From assembly GCF_020386615.1 (NCBI RefSeq), contig NZ_CP077769.1, positions 6,187,501-6,251,500 of the forward strand: a stretch of DNA of 64,000 nt, read 5' to 3'. Shown here in pieces: positions 1 through 8,799 of this stretch; the first letter of the stretch is position 1, and each line of letters begins with the position of its first letter. Origin of the DNA: Chitinophaga pendula (GTDB lineage Bacteria > Bacteroidota > Bacteroidia > Chitinophagales > Chitinophagaceae). The notes beneath the pieces are model-generated. The model was given only the letters and a program-made list of their open reading frames with translations. It made no database searches and was not told where the DNA came from. A program made the position numbers and the translations under genes.

Positions 1-1
1 C

Positions 2-2551
2 TCCGTAGCCCGCCAACAGGTGGAAAACGGCGCCCAGGTACTCGATGTGAACATGGACGACGCCCTCCTCGATGGCGAAAAAGCCATGAACACCTTCCTC
101 AACCTGCTGGCATCCGAACCCGATATATCCCGGATCCCCGTCATGATCGACTCCAGTAAGTTCAGCATCATCGAAGCAGGGCTGAAATGTATCCAGGGTA
201 AATGTATCGTCAACTCCATCAGCTTAAAAGAAGGAGAAGCCAAGTTCATCGAGCAGGCAGAGATATGCCAGCGCTATGGCGCCGCCGTGGTGATCATGGC
301 ATTCGATGAATATGGCCAGGCAGACACCCTGGAAAAAAAGGTCAACTTCAGCCACCGCGCTTATAAAATACTCACAGAACAAGTCGGATATGACCCCCAG
401 GATATCATATTCGACCCCAACATATTCGCGATCGCCACCGGTATCGAAGAGCATAATAACTATGCCGTTGAATTCATCGAAGCGACCCGCCAGATCAAAC
501 AACTCATGCCCCTTACCAAAGTAAGTGGCGGGGTAAGTAACATATCCTTCTCTTTCCGTGGAAACGACACCGTGAGAGACGCCATGCACTCCGTATTCCT
601 TTACCATGCCATCAAAGCCGGCATGGATATGGGTATCGTAAATGCCGGTATGATCCAGATCTACGACGAGATCGAACCACAGCTGAGAGAACTCTGTGAA
701 GATGCTATCCTCAACCGACGGGAAGACGCCACCGAACGACTTATCGCCTTTGCCGAAACCGTAAAGGCCAAAGGCAAAGTGATAGAAAAAGACGAGACCT
801 GGCGGCAAGGTACCATCGAAGAACGCCTTAGTCACGCCCTAGTCAACGGGATCACCGAATATATAGAAGCAGATACAGAAGAAGCCCGTCTCAAATACAA
901 TAAACCGCTGGAAGTGATCGAAGGCCCCCTGATGGAGGGAATGAACATCGTCGGAGACCTCTTCGGCAGCGGTAAAATGTTCCTCCCCCAGGTAGTAAAA
1001 AGCGCCCGCGTAATGAAAAAATCGGTGGCGGTGCTCACTCCCTTTATAGAAGAGGAGAAAAAACGCATGGTAGAGGAGAACGGCGGAGAAATCAAATCCG
1101 CTGGTAAAATACTACTTGCCACCGTAAAAGGCGACGTACACGACATCGGTAAGAACATCGTAGGCGTAGTACTCGGCTGTAATGGCTACGACATCATCGA
1201 TATGGGCGTAATGGTACCTGCCGAAAAGATACTGCAGACCGCCAAAGCAGAAAATGTTGATATCATCGGACTAAGTGGCCTGATCACCCCTAGCCTCGAT
1301 GAAATGGTGCATATCGCCCGCGAACTCAAACGTCAGCAGTTTGATATACCCCTCCTGATCGGCGGCGCTACTACCTCTAGGACACACACCGCAGTAAAGA
1401 TCGCACCTGAATACGGCCATGGCGTAGTACACGTACTCGACGCCTCTCGTAGCGTAACCGTTACTGGCAGTCTGCTCAATAAAGCCCTGAAAAAGAACTT
1501 CCTCACCGAAGTACAGGAAGAATACCAACGGCTCAATGAAGCATTCCGCAACAAAAAACCAACCAAACAATACCTCACCTACGAACAGTCCACCAAACTA
1601 AAGGCCAATATCGACTGGAACAAATTCCAGCCGGTAACGCCCCGCAACATAGGTGTACAGACCTTCTCTTCCTACGATCTGGGAGAGATCGCCGAATATA
1701 TCGACTGGCAACCCTTCTTCATCGCCTGGGAACTGCACGGTAAATTCCCGCAGATCCTCTCTGACGAAGTAGTAGGTAAAGAGGCCACCAAACTATATGA
1801 AGATGCCTGCATAATGCTACGGCAGCTCATAGATGGCAAATGGCTCACCGCCAATGCCGTGATCGGAATATTCCCCGCCAACACAACCGGACCCGATACC
1901 GTACAGGTAACGCCAGCCCATCCGGAAATAGCGGCACAGACATTGGAATTCCTGCGCCAACAGGTTAAAAAAGCGCCGGGACAACCCAACTTCAGCCTTG
2001 CCGACTTCATCGCACCAAAAGAAACCGGTAAACAGGACTATATCGGTGGTTTCGCCGTTACTACCGGTATAGGTATCGAAAAGTGGCTGGAGAAGTTCGA
2101 AAAGGAACACGACGACTACAGTAGTATCATGCTGAAAGCGCTCGCCGATCGTCTGGCAGAAGCCTTCGCAGAGCTGATGCACAAACGGGTCCGCATGGAA
2201 TTCTGGGGGTACGCCAGCGAAGAACATCTCAGCAATGATGAACTGATCAAAGAAGCATACGAAGGTATACGCCCGGCCCCCGGCTATCCCGCCTGCCCGG
2301 AACATACCGAAAAATACAAACTATTCGACCTGCTCGATGCCACCAACAACACCGGCATCACCCTCACCGAATCCCTGGCTATGTACCCCGCATCCAGCGT
2401 AAGCGGATGGTACTTTGCCAACCCCGAAGCCAAATACTTCGGTATCGGCAAGATCGAAAAAGACCAGGTGGAAGACTACGCCCGCCGCAAAAACTGGCCC
2501 GTGGAAGAAGCCGAAAAATGGCTCCGCCCCAACCTGGAATATGATGTGTGA
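2..2551 (+). CDS. metH: Cobalamin-dependent methionine synthase, 5'-truncated by window edge
   Basis: Transfers a methyl group from methyltetrahydrofolate through methylcobalamin to homocysteine. The reading frame is open from base 2, so the N-terminal homocysteine domain and part of the pterin domain lie outside the window. Of the 849 visible residues, about 1-215 are pterin-binding ([14 protein letters not shown]). The cap and B12 domains follow, with DVHDIG near residue 378 whose His is the lower cobalt ligand, then SGLITPSL and GGATTS. From about 540 comes the AdoMet reactivation domain with [12 protein letters not shown] near 757. A GTG at base 20 is only an internal codon. metF, which makes its substrate, is about 39 kb away. 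Because the left end is missing I cannot tell whether the homocysteine domain is on the same polypeptide or is a separate gene, as in some Bacteroidota. Confidence 0.97.
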   Translation, partial: SVARQQVENGAQVLDVNMDDALLDGEKAMNTFLNLLASEPDISRIPVMIDSSKFSIIEAGLKCIQGKCIVNSISLKEGEAKFIEQAEICQRYGAAVVIMAFDEYGQADTLEKKVNFSHRAYKILTEQVGYDPQDIIFDPNIFAIATGIEEHNNYAVEFIEATRQIKQLMPLTKVSGGVSNISFSFRGNDTVRDAMHSVFLYHAIKAGMDMGIVNAGMIQIYDEIEPQLRELCEDAILNRREDATERLIAFAETVKAKGKVIEKDETWRQGTIEERLSHALVNGITEYIEADTEEARLKYNKPLEVIEGPLMEGMNIVGDLFGSGKMFLPQVVKSARVMKKSVAVLTPFIEEEKKRMVEENGGEIKSAGKILLATVKGDVHDIGKNIVGVVLGCNGYDIIDMGVMVPAEKILQTAKAENVDIIGLSGLITPSLDEMVHIARELKRQQFDIPLLIGGATTSRTHTAVKIAPEYGHGVVHVLDASRSVTVTGSLLNKALKKNFLTEVQEEYQRLNEAFRNKKPTKQYLTYEQSTKLKANIDWNKFQPVTPRNIGVQTFSSYDLGEIAEYIDWQPFFIAWELHGKFPQILSDEVVGKEATKLYEDACIMLRQLIDGKWLTANAVIGIFPANTTGPDTVQVTPAHPEIAAQTLEFLRQQVKKAPGQPNFSLADFIAPKETGKQDYIGGFAVTTGIGIEKWLEKFEKEHDDYSSIMLKALADRLAEAFAELMHKRVRMEFWGYASEEHLSNDELIKEAYEGIRPAPGYPACPEHTEKYKLFDLLDATNNTGITLTESLAMYPASSVSGWYFANPEAKYFGIGKIEKDQVEDYARRKNWPVEEAEKWLRPNLEYDV

Positions 2552-2592
2552 TCCATCTCCGGCCATAACAGCCGGTACCTTATAATAACAAC

Positions 2593-2648
2593 CGCCCTGG
2601 TCCCACCGGCTACATCCGGCAGCACCAGGGCGTCCTTTTTTGCCGCCT
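2593..2648 (+). terminator. Intrinsic terminator of metH
   Basis: A 9-bp perfect stem (CGCCCTGGT / ACCAGGGCG) encloses a smaller CCGG/CCGG stem and is followed by TCC and a run of T. It lies 41 bases after the metH stop. Confidence 0.85.
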
Positions 2649-2757
2649 ACTGCCCCTTTCACATAGAGCAGGAATTATCCTTACCTTAGCAATATAAACT
2701 ACCATCCCGGGGCTATGCACCGCAACCGCTGCTGCCGCCCGTCATAACGCTTCATTT

Positions 2758-3519
2758 ATGAGAATTGTATCTTACAATGTGAATGGTCTCCGCTCGGCCA
2801 TGACGAAAGGTTTTACCGAATGGCTGCAAACAGATCCCGCAGATATCATCTGCCTGCAGGAAATAAAAGCACAACAGGAAAATGTAGACTTCCAGCAATT
2901 CGACAAATTAGGCTACCTGCACTACTGGTACCCCGCCCAGAAAAAGGGCTACAGCGGTGTAGCAGTGTTGACCCGTATCAAACCCGACTTCGTTCAATAT
3001 GGTAATGGCTTCATGCAAAGCGATGCGGAAGGCCGCGTTATACGCCTCGATTTCGGCGATATCACGCTGATCAATACCTACATCCCCTCCGGCACCAGCG
3101 GAGACGACAGGCAAACCTATAAATACCAATGGCTGGATGAGTTCTTTGGATACCTGGCCGAACTACGCAAAACCAGACCCAATCTCATCGTTTGCGGAGA
3201 CTATAACATCTGCCACAAACCCATCGATATCCACGATCCTGTCGGTAATAAGAACTCCACCGGCTTCCTCCCCGAAGAGAGAGCCTGGATGGATAAACTC
3301 TTCGAAAACGGCTTTATCGACACCTTCCGCCGATATAATCCCGAACCACACCAGTACAGCTGGTGGAGCTTCCGGGCCAATGCCAGGAACAATAATAAAG
3401 GCTGGCGCATCGACTATATCAACGTCACCGAACCCCTGTCCGAACGTCTTAAAGGCGCCCAGATATGGCAACAGGTGAAACACTCTGATCACTGTCCCGT
3501 ATACCTCGAATTGGTATAA
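2758..3519 (+). CDS. xth: Exodeoxyribonuclease III / AP endonuclease
   Basis: Cuts DNA 5' of abasic sites and removes 3' blocking groups during base excision repair. At 253 residues it has the usual length for the family. The EEP-fold motifs are all present: SYNVNGLRSA at the N-terminus, ICLQEIKAQ with the metal-binding Glu, GYSGVAVLTR, CGDYNICH with the Asp/Asn pair, and SDHCPVY at the C-terminus with the catalytic Asp-His. The ATG at 2758 puts the first beta strand exactly at residue 2. It is a single-gene unit between the metH terminator and its own hairpin. It is a soluble member of the same fold as the two membrane-anchored EEP proteins at 50.9-53.2 kb. Confidence 0.95.
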   Translation: MRIVSYNVNGLRSAMTKGFTEWLQTDPADIICLQEIKAQQENVDFQQFDKLGYLHYWYPAQKKGYSGVAVLTRIKPDFVQYGNGFMQSDAEGRVIRLDFGDITLINTYIPSGTSGDDRQTYKYQWLDEFFGYLAELRKTRPNLIVCGDYNICHKPIDIHDPVGNKNSTGFLPEERAWMDKLFENGFIDTFRRYNPEPHQYSWWSFRANARNNNKGWRIDYINVTEPLSERLKGAQIWQQVKHSDHCPVYLELV

Positions 3520-3553
3520 TCTACCTACTTTCCTGACAATATTTTTATACAAC

Positions 3554-3585
3554 GAAAGCCCTGCCATCACCATAGCAGGGCTTTC
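3554..3585 (+). terminator. Intrinsic terminator of xth
   Basis: An 11-bp perfect stem (GAAAGCCCTGC / GCAGGGCTTTC) with a 10-base loop, 35 bases after the xth stop and just before the next gene. The T tract is short. Confidence 0.75.
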
Positions 3586-3597
3586 TAACAGCATATT

Positions 3598-3900
3598 ATG
3601 ATCATCTACAACATCACCATAAAAGTCACGCACAACATCCATACAGATTGGCTGCGATGGATTAAGGAAGTACACATCCCTGAAATACTCGACACTGGCC
3701 TGTTTCACGACTATCGTATGTGCCGCCTGCTCGAACAGGACGACACCGATGGCCCTACTTACACCGTCCAATACGTTACAGATAGCCTCGAAAACTATCA
3801 AACCTACATCCGGGAGCATGCTCCATACTTCCGTCAAAAGACGATAGACCTGTTCGGAGACCAGTTTGTAGCGTTTAGAACCGTTATGCAGGTCGTTTAA
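3598..3900 (+). CDS. DUF4286 family protein
   Basis: A 100-residue protein resembling DUF4286, a small Bacteroidota family of unknown function with a ferredoxin-like (dimeric alpha/beta-barrel) appearance. The N-terminus MIIYNITIKV is a beta strand, followed by the helix HTDWLRWIKEVHIPEIL and the strand FHDYRMCRLLEQ, then YTVQYVT, and a C-terminal helix and strand. There is no signal peptide or membrane segment, so it is probably cytoplasmic. It starts 13 bases after the xth terminator stem. Family membership is by eye from the N-terminal pattern; no function is claimed. Confidence 0.75.
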   Translation: MIIYNITIKVTHNIHTDWLRWIKEVHIPEILDTGLFHDYRMCRLLEQDDTDGPTYTVQYVTDSLENYQTYIREHAPYFRQKTIDLFGDQFVAFRTVMQVV

Positions 3901-4134
3901 TGACCCAAACTTATCCACAGGAAATCCACTGTTTTCAAGGGATTGGCAGTTTGGTACAATACTTGACCTATTGTGCCGTTTATAGTTCGAAAGGCCTCAA
4001 ACATAATACTGACGGGGATTTATGAAATCCAACGATAGTTTCATATGCTCACCCGCCAACCCGGCAATCTGCTGTAACCGTTATCTGTAGCCTTTTTCAG
4101 CCGATAAAAAATTCCTTAAAAAATTGTTGAAAAA
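3901..4134. other. Non-coding leader upstream of the HU gene
   Basis: Part of a 305-base gap. It holds one perfect DnaA-box-like 9-mer (TTATCCACA, 3911-3919) and a near-perfect inverted repeat GGTACAATA / TATTGTGCC (3953-3961 and 3969-3977, one mismatch). It becomes AT-rich towards the HU promoter. No coding signal is seen. Confidence 0.5.
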
Positions 4135-4165
4135 TTTGGTAATCTGATAAAACGCGCTATATTTG
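4135..4165 (+). promoter_or_regulatory. Bacteroidota-type promoter for the HU gene
   Basis: TTTG at 4135-4138 and TATATTTG at 4158-4165 are separated by 19 bases, matching the Bacteroidota primary sigma consensus TTTG-N19-21-TAnnTTTG. The HU start codon is about 40 bases downstream. Confidence 0.8.
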
Positions 4166-4205
4166 CTCACATCAAACATTTTTCACTAGTTAAATCTTAC
4201 TAACT

Positions 4206-4475
4206 ATGAACAAAGCCGAATTAATCGACAAGCTGGCTAAAGATGCCGGTATCACTAAAACCCAAGCTAACGAAGCTCTGGATTCTTTTACTAAAGCTGT
4301 TGCTGATACCCTGAAGAAAGGTGGTAAAGTAACACTGGTAGGTTTCGGTACTTTCTCTGTATCTAAACGTGCTGCTCGTAACGGTAGAAATCCTCAGACT
4401 GGCCAGATCATCAAGATCAAAGCTAAGAAAGTTGCTAAGTTCAAAGCTGGTAAAGCTTTATCTGACAAGCTCTAA
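4206..4475 (+). CDS. HU-family DNA-binding protein
   Basis: A small nucleoid protein that bends and compacts DNA as a dimer. The 89 residues are typical in length. The N-terminus MNKAELIDKLAK forms the paired helices, VTLVGFGTFSV is the conserved beta core, and RNGRNPQTGQ is the DNA-gripping arm with the Pro that intercalates. The gene has its own strong promoter and terminator and is rich in favoured codons (GCT, AAA, GGT), unlike the C-ending codon use of many neighbours; this fits high expression. Confidence 0.96.
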   Translation: MNKAELIDKLAKDAGITKTQANEALDSFTKAVADTLKKGGKVTLVGFGTFSVSKRAARNGRNPQTGQIIKIKAKKVAKFKAGKALSDKL

Positions 4476-4499
4476 TCAGTTAGTTAGCACAACTTATTC

Positions 4500-4530
4500 A
4501 AGCAAGGAACAGGTATGTTTCTTGCTTTTT
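4500..4530 (+). terminator. Intrinsic terminator of the HU gene
   Basis: An AAGCAAG / CTTGCTT stem followed by a T run, 25 bases after the stop codon. Confidence 0.75.
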
Positions 4531-4673
4531 TGTTGCTATTACTTATACACCCTCCGGGAATCGCTGCATACAAATGATCATAAAATTCATTAATTTGCGC
4601 GCAAAACGCAGCTGGTAGCCCACCTGATAGGCCCGCTGTAATTTATAAACAAACAAACTTCAATCAATTTGTT

Positions 4674-4790
4674 ATGGGTAGAGGTGATATCAAAACCAAA
4701 AAAGGTAAGATCTCCAATGGCTCTTTTGGCAAAGCCAGATCTTCTAAAACCAGGAAGAACACTGCCGCTAAAGCTGCACCAAAAGCTTAA
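4674..4790 (+). CDS. 30S ribosomal protein THX
   Basis: A 38-residue, very basic protein beginning MGRGDIKTKKGKI and ending in an Ala/Lys-rich tail. The pattern MGRGD-K-T-KGKI-GS-G--R matches the small-subunit protein THX, which in Thermus sits in the head of the 30S subunit and which has a counterpart in Bacteroidota. The short length, composition (about one third Lys/Arg) and codon use like the HU gene support a real, well expressed gene. A TTAATTTGC promoter-like element lies about 80 bases upstream. It is easily missed because of its size. Confidence 0.88.
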   Translation: MGRGDIKTKKGKISNGSFGKARSSKTRKNTAAKAAPKA

Positions 4791-4894
4791 GGCAAACTAA
4801 AATGCAAAATGTAAAATTCTAAATGCCGGACCGTACGGAATCAATAACCGTCATCACAACCATTTAAAGTATTACATTTTGCATTTACCCTTCC

Positions 4895-5542
4895 TCAAGG
4901 AGCCAGCCGCACTATCTGCCAGCTGCCCGCCAATCCGGGAGTATATTGTATACGGTCATGCAAACGACTGCTACGCCCCTGCCAGAATTCTATCAGCAAA
5001 GGCTTCACCTGATAGCCTCCCCAATAAACTGGTCGCTCCGGTGCCTCCGACACATAACGTTCCGCTACTTTACTGACCATTTCCTCCAGGATAGCCCGGT
5101 CCGCAATCACACGGCTCTGAGGTGATGCAATTGCACCAATACGACTTCCCAATGGCCGGGAATCGTAATACTCATCACTCATCTCTGCAGACACCTTACT
5201 AACGACACCGTCTATACGTACTTGCCGTTGTAATTCCCGCCAGAAGAACAATAACGATACCTGCGGATTCGCATCCATCTCCTGCCCTTTACGGCTCTCG
5301 TAATTACTGAAGAATACAAACCCATTCTCATCAAAACTCTTTAATAATACAATACGGGCCGTAGGTTTCCCTTCCACAGTACTGGTAGCCAGCGTCATCG
5401 CATTCGCTTCATCCACTTCCCCATGTAACGCCTCCTGCCACCATTTATCAAATTGCCTGAAAGGATCCTTATCCACATCCTGCTCACTCAGAGCAGCCAG
5501 TTGATAGTCCTTACGCAGGTCTGCAATACTTCTATTCAGCAT
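4895..5542 (-). CDS. pdxH: Pyridoxamine/pyridoxine 5'-phosphate oxidase
   Basis: An FMN enzyme that oxidises pyridoxine or pyridoxamine phosphate to pyridoxal phosphate. The 215-residue length is typical. The N-terminal MLNRSIADLRKDY and the helix DPFRQFDKWWQEA precede the split-barrel; RIVLLKSFDENGFVFFSNYESRKG and FFWRELQRQVRIDG are FMN-contact strands. RPLGSRIGAIASPQSRVI and the C-terminal EFWQGRSSRLHDRI with WQIVRLAP are the family signatures, including the substrate-binding Arg-His. It is a single minus-strand gene between two plus-strand units. Confidence 0.96.
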   Translation of the reverse strand: MLNRSIADLRKDYQLAALSEQDVDKDPFRQFDKWWQEALHGEVDEANAMTLATSTVEGKPTARIVLLKSFDENGFVFFSNYESRKGQEMDANPQVSLLFFWRELQRQVRIDGVVSKVSAEMSDEYYDSRPLGSRIGAIASPQSRVIADRAILEEMVSKVAERYVSEAPERPVYWGGYQVKPLLIEFWQGRSSRLHDRIQYTPGLAGSWQIVRLAP

Positions 5543-5649
5543 GTTCCAGTTATTTGAGCTACAAATTTATTAAGGATTACCGACTCGTCACCATGATTTT
5601 AGTCAGCCGCCGGCATCGACAAAGACACATTTCATATGCAGCAGTATCT

Positions 5650-5657
5650 TACATTTG
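5650..5657 (+). promoter_or_regulatory. Bacteroidota -7 element upstream of the DUF3298 lipoprotein gene
   Basis: TACATTTG matches TAnnTTTG 27 bases before the start codon. No clear TTTG partner is seen at the right distance upstream. Confidence 0.5.
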
Positions 5658-5684
5658 TAAGGAAGTATACACTAAACGAATACT

Positions 5685-6821
5685 ATGAAACAGCTGTTAT
5701 TAAGTGGCTTCATCTCAGCCAGCCTCTGCTTCGGATGCGGCAACAGTAAGAAAGGCCAGCCCGCAGACCAGCAGTCAGATAGTACGGCAACCGCAGCTAC
5801 TGATCAGGATCTTTCCGCCACACCCTATTTTTACGTACAATTAAAGGGTACATTGGCCGGACAGGCACTCACCATGCACCTGCTGAAAAATGGACCTAAT
5901 ATATTCAGAGGATACTATAGCTACGAAAAAATAGGAGAACCAATAGATATATGGGGTAGCATCGATTCCAGCAAACACCTCGTACTCTTCGAAAATACGC
6001 GCTCCGAAGAAGAGATCACCTTCAACGGCACCTTGGATAATGACGGCACCTTTAAAGGCACCTGGCGCGGAGAAGGCACCTCTTATCCATTTACCCTGAA
6101 GCGCGACTTTAGCAACGCCGTACGCTTTGATGTATACTTTAGCAGCGATTCCGTCGAACTAAAACCAGGATTGAAAGGTTCTGCCAAAGGCCAGGTCAGC
6201 AACGCCATTATCTGGCCGGCCACCAATACAGACGAAAAGGTAGCCGCATTCATCCGTCAGCAGCTCATAGGCAACGCCAAAGCCACCTCCCCGCAACAAT
6301 TACTGAAAGACCAGGTACACGACTTCCTGACTGATTATCAGGGCAACATCATCACCGCCGACAGTAGTAATATTGACGACGATTTCACCGCAGCTACATG
6401 GAACTGGTCTGACGAAGGCGACGTAAAGGTGGTATGGAACAAATTTCCGCTGCTGGTGATAGAACGGTATGGTTACTCCTACACCGGCGGTGCTCATGGC
6501 AACGGCGGTAGCACATACACCACATTGGACCTGGACAAAAAGAAGGTACTGAAGATAACTGATATCTTTAAACCTGGCTACCAGCATCCGATAGAAGACC
6601 TCCTGGCTACCGCATTCCGCGAAAAATACAAAATGGCCCCCACAGATCCGCTCAACAGCATGCTACTGGTAGATACCATTCCTGTCTCCGATAACTTCTA
6701 TATGACAGACAAAGGAGTCGGTTTCAGCTATACCGCCTACGAGATCGGTCCCTATGCCATGGGACAGGTCACCCTTTTCCTCCCCTTCACCAGGATACGT
6801 CAATACATGAAAGAGCCATAA
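5685..6821 (+). CDS. Lipoprotein with C-terminal DUF3298 (RsiV-like) domain
   Basis: The N-terminus is a lipoprotein signal peptide ending in a lipobox-like FGC, followed by a Ser/Thr/Gln-rich linker. Residues about 45-145 form a beta-rich region (GTWRGEGTSYPFTL) like small Bacteroidota lipoprotein domains. The C-terminal 200 residues resemble the DUF4163/DUF3298 pair found in RsiV and PdaC-type proteins: YGYSYTGGAHGN, ITDIFKPGY, and GVGFSYTAYEIGPYAMG. RsiV binds lysozyme in Firmicutes, but there is no sigma factor next to this gene, so I only predict a periplasmic ligand-binding role. It converges on pyrH with a strong shared hairpin between them. Confidence 0.8.
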   Translation: MKQLLLSGFISASLCFGCGNSKKGQPADQQSDSTATAATDQDLSATPYFYVQLKGTLAGQALTMHLLKNGPNIFRGYYSYEKIGEPIDIWGSIDSSKHLVLFENTRSEEEITFNGTLDNDGTFKGTWRGEGTSYPFTLKRDFSNAVRFDVYFSSDSVELKPGLKGSAKGQVSNAIIWPATNTDEKVAAFIRQQLIGNAKATSPQQLLKDQVHDFLTDYQGNIITADSSNIDDDFTAATWNWSDEGDVKVVWNKFPLLVIERYGYSYTGGAHGNGGSTYTTLDLDKKKVLKITDIFKPGYQHPIEDLLATAFREKYKMAPTDPLNSMLLVDTIPVSDNFYMTDKGVGFSYTAYEIGPYAMGQVTLFLPFTRIRQYMKEP

Positions 6822-6840
6822 TCAGGACTTCCTTCTCCGG

Positions 6841-6890
6841 TATAATTGATAAGGCCCTGTACGGTAGCGTACAGGGCCTTATCAATTATA
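6841..6890. terminator. Bidirectional terminator between the DUF3298 gene and pyrH
   Basis: A 23-bp perfect inverted repeat (arms 6841-6863 and 6868-6890) with a GTAG loop. Both flanks are A/T rich, so it can end transcription from both convergent genes. Confidence 0.9.
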
Positions 6891-6906
6891 TGCAATGAGT
6901 TAATTA

Positions 6907-7620
6907 TCAGCCTTTTACAAGTGTACCTACATTCTTTCCCATGATCACCTGGAACAGGTTCCCCGGCTTATTCATATCAAAAACGATAATGGGTAATTTG
7001 TTCTCCTGGCAAAGTGTGAATGCAGTCATATCCATCACATTCAATGATTTCTGGTATACCTCAGAGAAAGTGATGGTCTCAAAACGGGTAGCAGTACTAT
7101 CCTTCTCAGGATCTGCAGTATAAATACCATCTACACGGGTACCCTTCAGGATCACATCTGCCTGTATCTCGATAGCACGCAGAGAAGCAGCAGTATCGGT
7201 CGTAAAGTAAGGGTTGCCCGTACCGGCGCCAAATATTACCACACGACCTTTCTCCAGGTGACGGATCGCGCGGCGGCGGATATAAGGTTCTGCGATCTGC
7301 TCCATTTTAATAGCAGATTGCAAACGGGTGTATAAGCCTACTTTCTCCAGTCCGCTTTGCATCGCCATCCCGTTGATCACAGTGGCAAGCATCCCCATAT
7401 AGTCTCCCTGTGCGCGTTCGATACCGGTTTCAGCCTCATTCATGCCCCGGTAGATGTTTCCACCTCCGATAACAATTGCAACCTGAACACCCAAATCCGT
7501 GATCGCTTTAATGTCATACGCATACTGAGAAATCACTTTATGATCTATACCATAATTTCCTTCGCCCATAAGGGACTCTCCGCTCAGTTTGAGCAAAATA
7601 CGCTTATACTTTGGCAACAT
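6907..7620 (-). CDS. pyrH: Uridylate kinase (UMP kinase)
   Basis: Phosphorylates UMP to UDP in pyrimidine nucleotide synthesis; bacterial type, amino-acid-kinase fold, hexameric. The 237-residue length is typical. Visible motifs are [13 protein letters not shown] with the ATP-binding Lys/Gly, [26 protein letters not shown] for nucleotide binding, and [13 protein letters not shown]. It lies at the end of the conserved order rpsB-tsf-pyrH. The 205-base gap after tsf contains a hairpin terminator, so it may be partly or fully uncoupled from the ribosomal protein transcript. Confidence 0.97.
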   Translation of the reverse strand: MLPKYKRILLKLSGESLMGEGNYGIDHKVISQYAYDIKAITDLGVQVAIVIGGGNIYRGMNEAETGIERAQGDYMGMLATVINGMAMQSGLEKVGLYTRLQSAIKMEQIAEPYIRRRAIRHLEKGRVVIFGAGTGNPYFTTDTAASLRAIEIQADVILKGTRVDGIYTADPEKDSTATRFETITFSEVYQKSLNVMDMTAFTLCQENKLPIIVFDMNKPGNLFQVIMGKNVGTLVKG

Positions 7621-7777
7621 GACTCTTAATAATGTTTTGTTGTATTTGCTAATGTAGTTACGGTCTTCTAATATACGAATTTTGCTGTATGCCGGCTATT
7701 TCGCCAGAAGCGCTGCAAATATAGCATGATTCCCTGTTGTTTCCCACCACCTGCACCTGCCAACGGCAAGGCGCAAA

Positions 7778-7810
7778 AAAAAGGAGAGTATCTTTCGATC
7801 TCTCCTTTTT
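7778..7810 (-). terminator. Terminator after tsf
   Basis: AAAAAGGAGAG / CTCTCCTTTTT stem with an 11-base loop. On the minus strand the hairpin is followed by a U-rich stretch. It separates tsf from pyrH. Confidence 0.8.
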
Positions 7811-7825
7811 CAAAATATAGTTCGA

Positions 7826-8650
7826 TTACCCGAGGGCGACGCGCTTGAATTCGGTTACTTTCAGGTCAGCATCTACTGATTTCAGGTGGTCTGCAACGGA
7901 TTTGTTACCATCCTTTACAAACGCCTGCTGCAGCAGGGTGCTTTCTTTGAAGAATTTAGCGATCTTACCTTGAGCAATTTTCTCCGCCATTTCAGCAGGC
8001 TTACCCTCGGCTTTGATCTGCTCTACAGCGATCTCTCTCTCACGAGCGATCAGCTCAGGAGCTACACCATCCGCATCAACTGCGATAGGGTTCATAGCAG
8101 CGATCTGCATAGCTACGTCCTTACCTGTCTCTTCACTCACTTCTTTAGAGAAACCAACCAGTACACCCATACGGTAGTTACCGTGGATATAAGCTACTAC
8201 AGCAGCAGCAGTTACTTTCTCAAATTTGCTCAAAGTGATTTTCTCACCAATCTTGGCAACCTGGTCGTTTACTTTATCAGCAACAGTAGCACCATCCAGT
8301 GTAGCACCATTCAGTTCTTCTGCAGAGGAGATACCGTTAGCCAGCGCCAGGTCAACAATAGACTGAGCGAATTTTATAAAATCTTCGTTTTTTGCAACGA
8401 AGTCAGTTTCACAACCCAGACCTACGATCACACCGGTTTTGCCATCTGCACTGGTCTTAGCGATAATAACACCTTCTTTAGTTTCGCGGTCAGAACGCAG
8501 CGCAGCTACTTTCTGTCCTTTTTTACGCAGGTAATCTACTGCCTTTTCGAAATCACCATCACTTTCTACCAGCGCTTTCCTGCAGTCCATCATACCCGCT
8601 CCAGTTTGCTGACGCAGTTTGTTTACATCAGCTGCTGTAATATTTGCCAT
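7826..8650 (-). CDS. tsf: Translation elongation factor Ts
   Basis: Nucleotide exchange factor that recycles EF-Tu. It is 274 residues when started at 8650 (MANITAADVNKLRQ), the conserved N-terminus. The frame is open 21 codons further upstream, but that extension is not family-like and would begin inside the spacer. Motifs: RQQTGAGMMDCRKAL, the family signature in the UBA-like N-domain; LGCETDFVAKNEDF, which is the EF-Tu contact with the conserved TDFVA; and YIHGNYRMGVLV. It follows rpsB as in most bacteria, with a 149-base structured spacer. Confidence 0.97.
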   Translation of the reverse strand: MANITAADVNKLRQQTGAGMMDCRKALVESDGDFEKAVDYLRKKGQKVAALRSDRETKEGVIIAKTSADGKTGVIVGLGCETDFVAKNEDFIKFAQSIVDLALANGISSAEELNGATLDGATVADKVNDQVAKIGEKITLSKFEKVTAAAVVAYIHGNYRMGVLVGFSKEVSEETGKDVAMQIAAMNPIAVDADGVAPELIAREREIAVEQIKAEGKPAEMAEKIAQGKIAKFFKESTLLQQAFVKDGNKSVADHLKSVDADLKVTEFKRVALG

Positions 8651-8708
8651 GATATATAAATAATTTAAAAAGTTGAGTAATGTGGGCGAAGTTAAGAAGT
8701 ATATGTTA

Positions 8709-8787
8709 GGCAATGGTTAAGAGTATCCAGCTATATCAGAAAGCAAAAGACTTCCTGGTATAAAGATGGGCACTATTAGCCATTGCC
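8709..8787 (-). promoter_or_regulatory. Long-range stem in the rpsB-tsf spacer
   Basis: GGCAATGGTTAA (8709-8720) and TTAGCCATTGCC (8776-8787) are complementary over 12 bases with one mismatch, enclosing 55 bases just after rpsB and before tsf. It could be a processing or attenuation element or a ribosomal-protein binding site. This is inference from pairing alone. Confidence 0.4.
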
Positions 8788-8799
8788 ACTCATTACTTG

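Noticed and set aside
3163..3918. 251-codon minus-strand frame opposite xth and the DUF4286 gene
   Set aside because: Both genes on the plus strand are clear family members; the antisense product has no recognisable motif and spans two genes and their terminator.
3911..5477. Two perfect DnaA-box 9-mers (3911-3919 and 5469-5477) as an origin of replication
   Set aside because: One is inside pdxH, only one is intergenic, there is no cluster and no dnaA, dnaN or gidA neighbour; about one chance match is expected in a window of this size.
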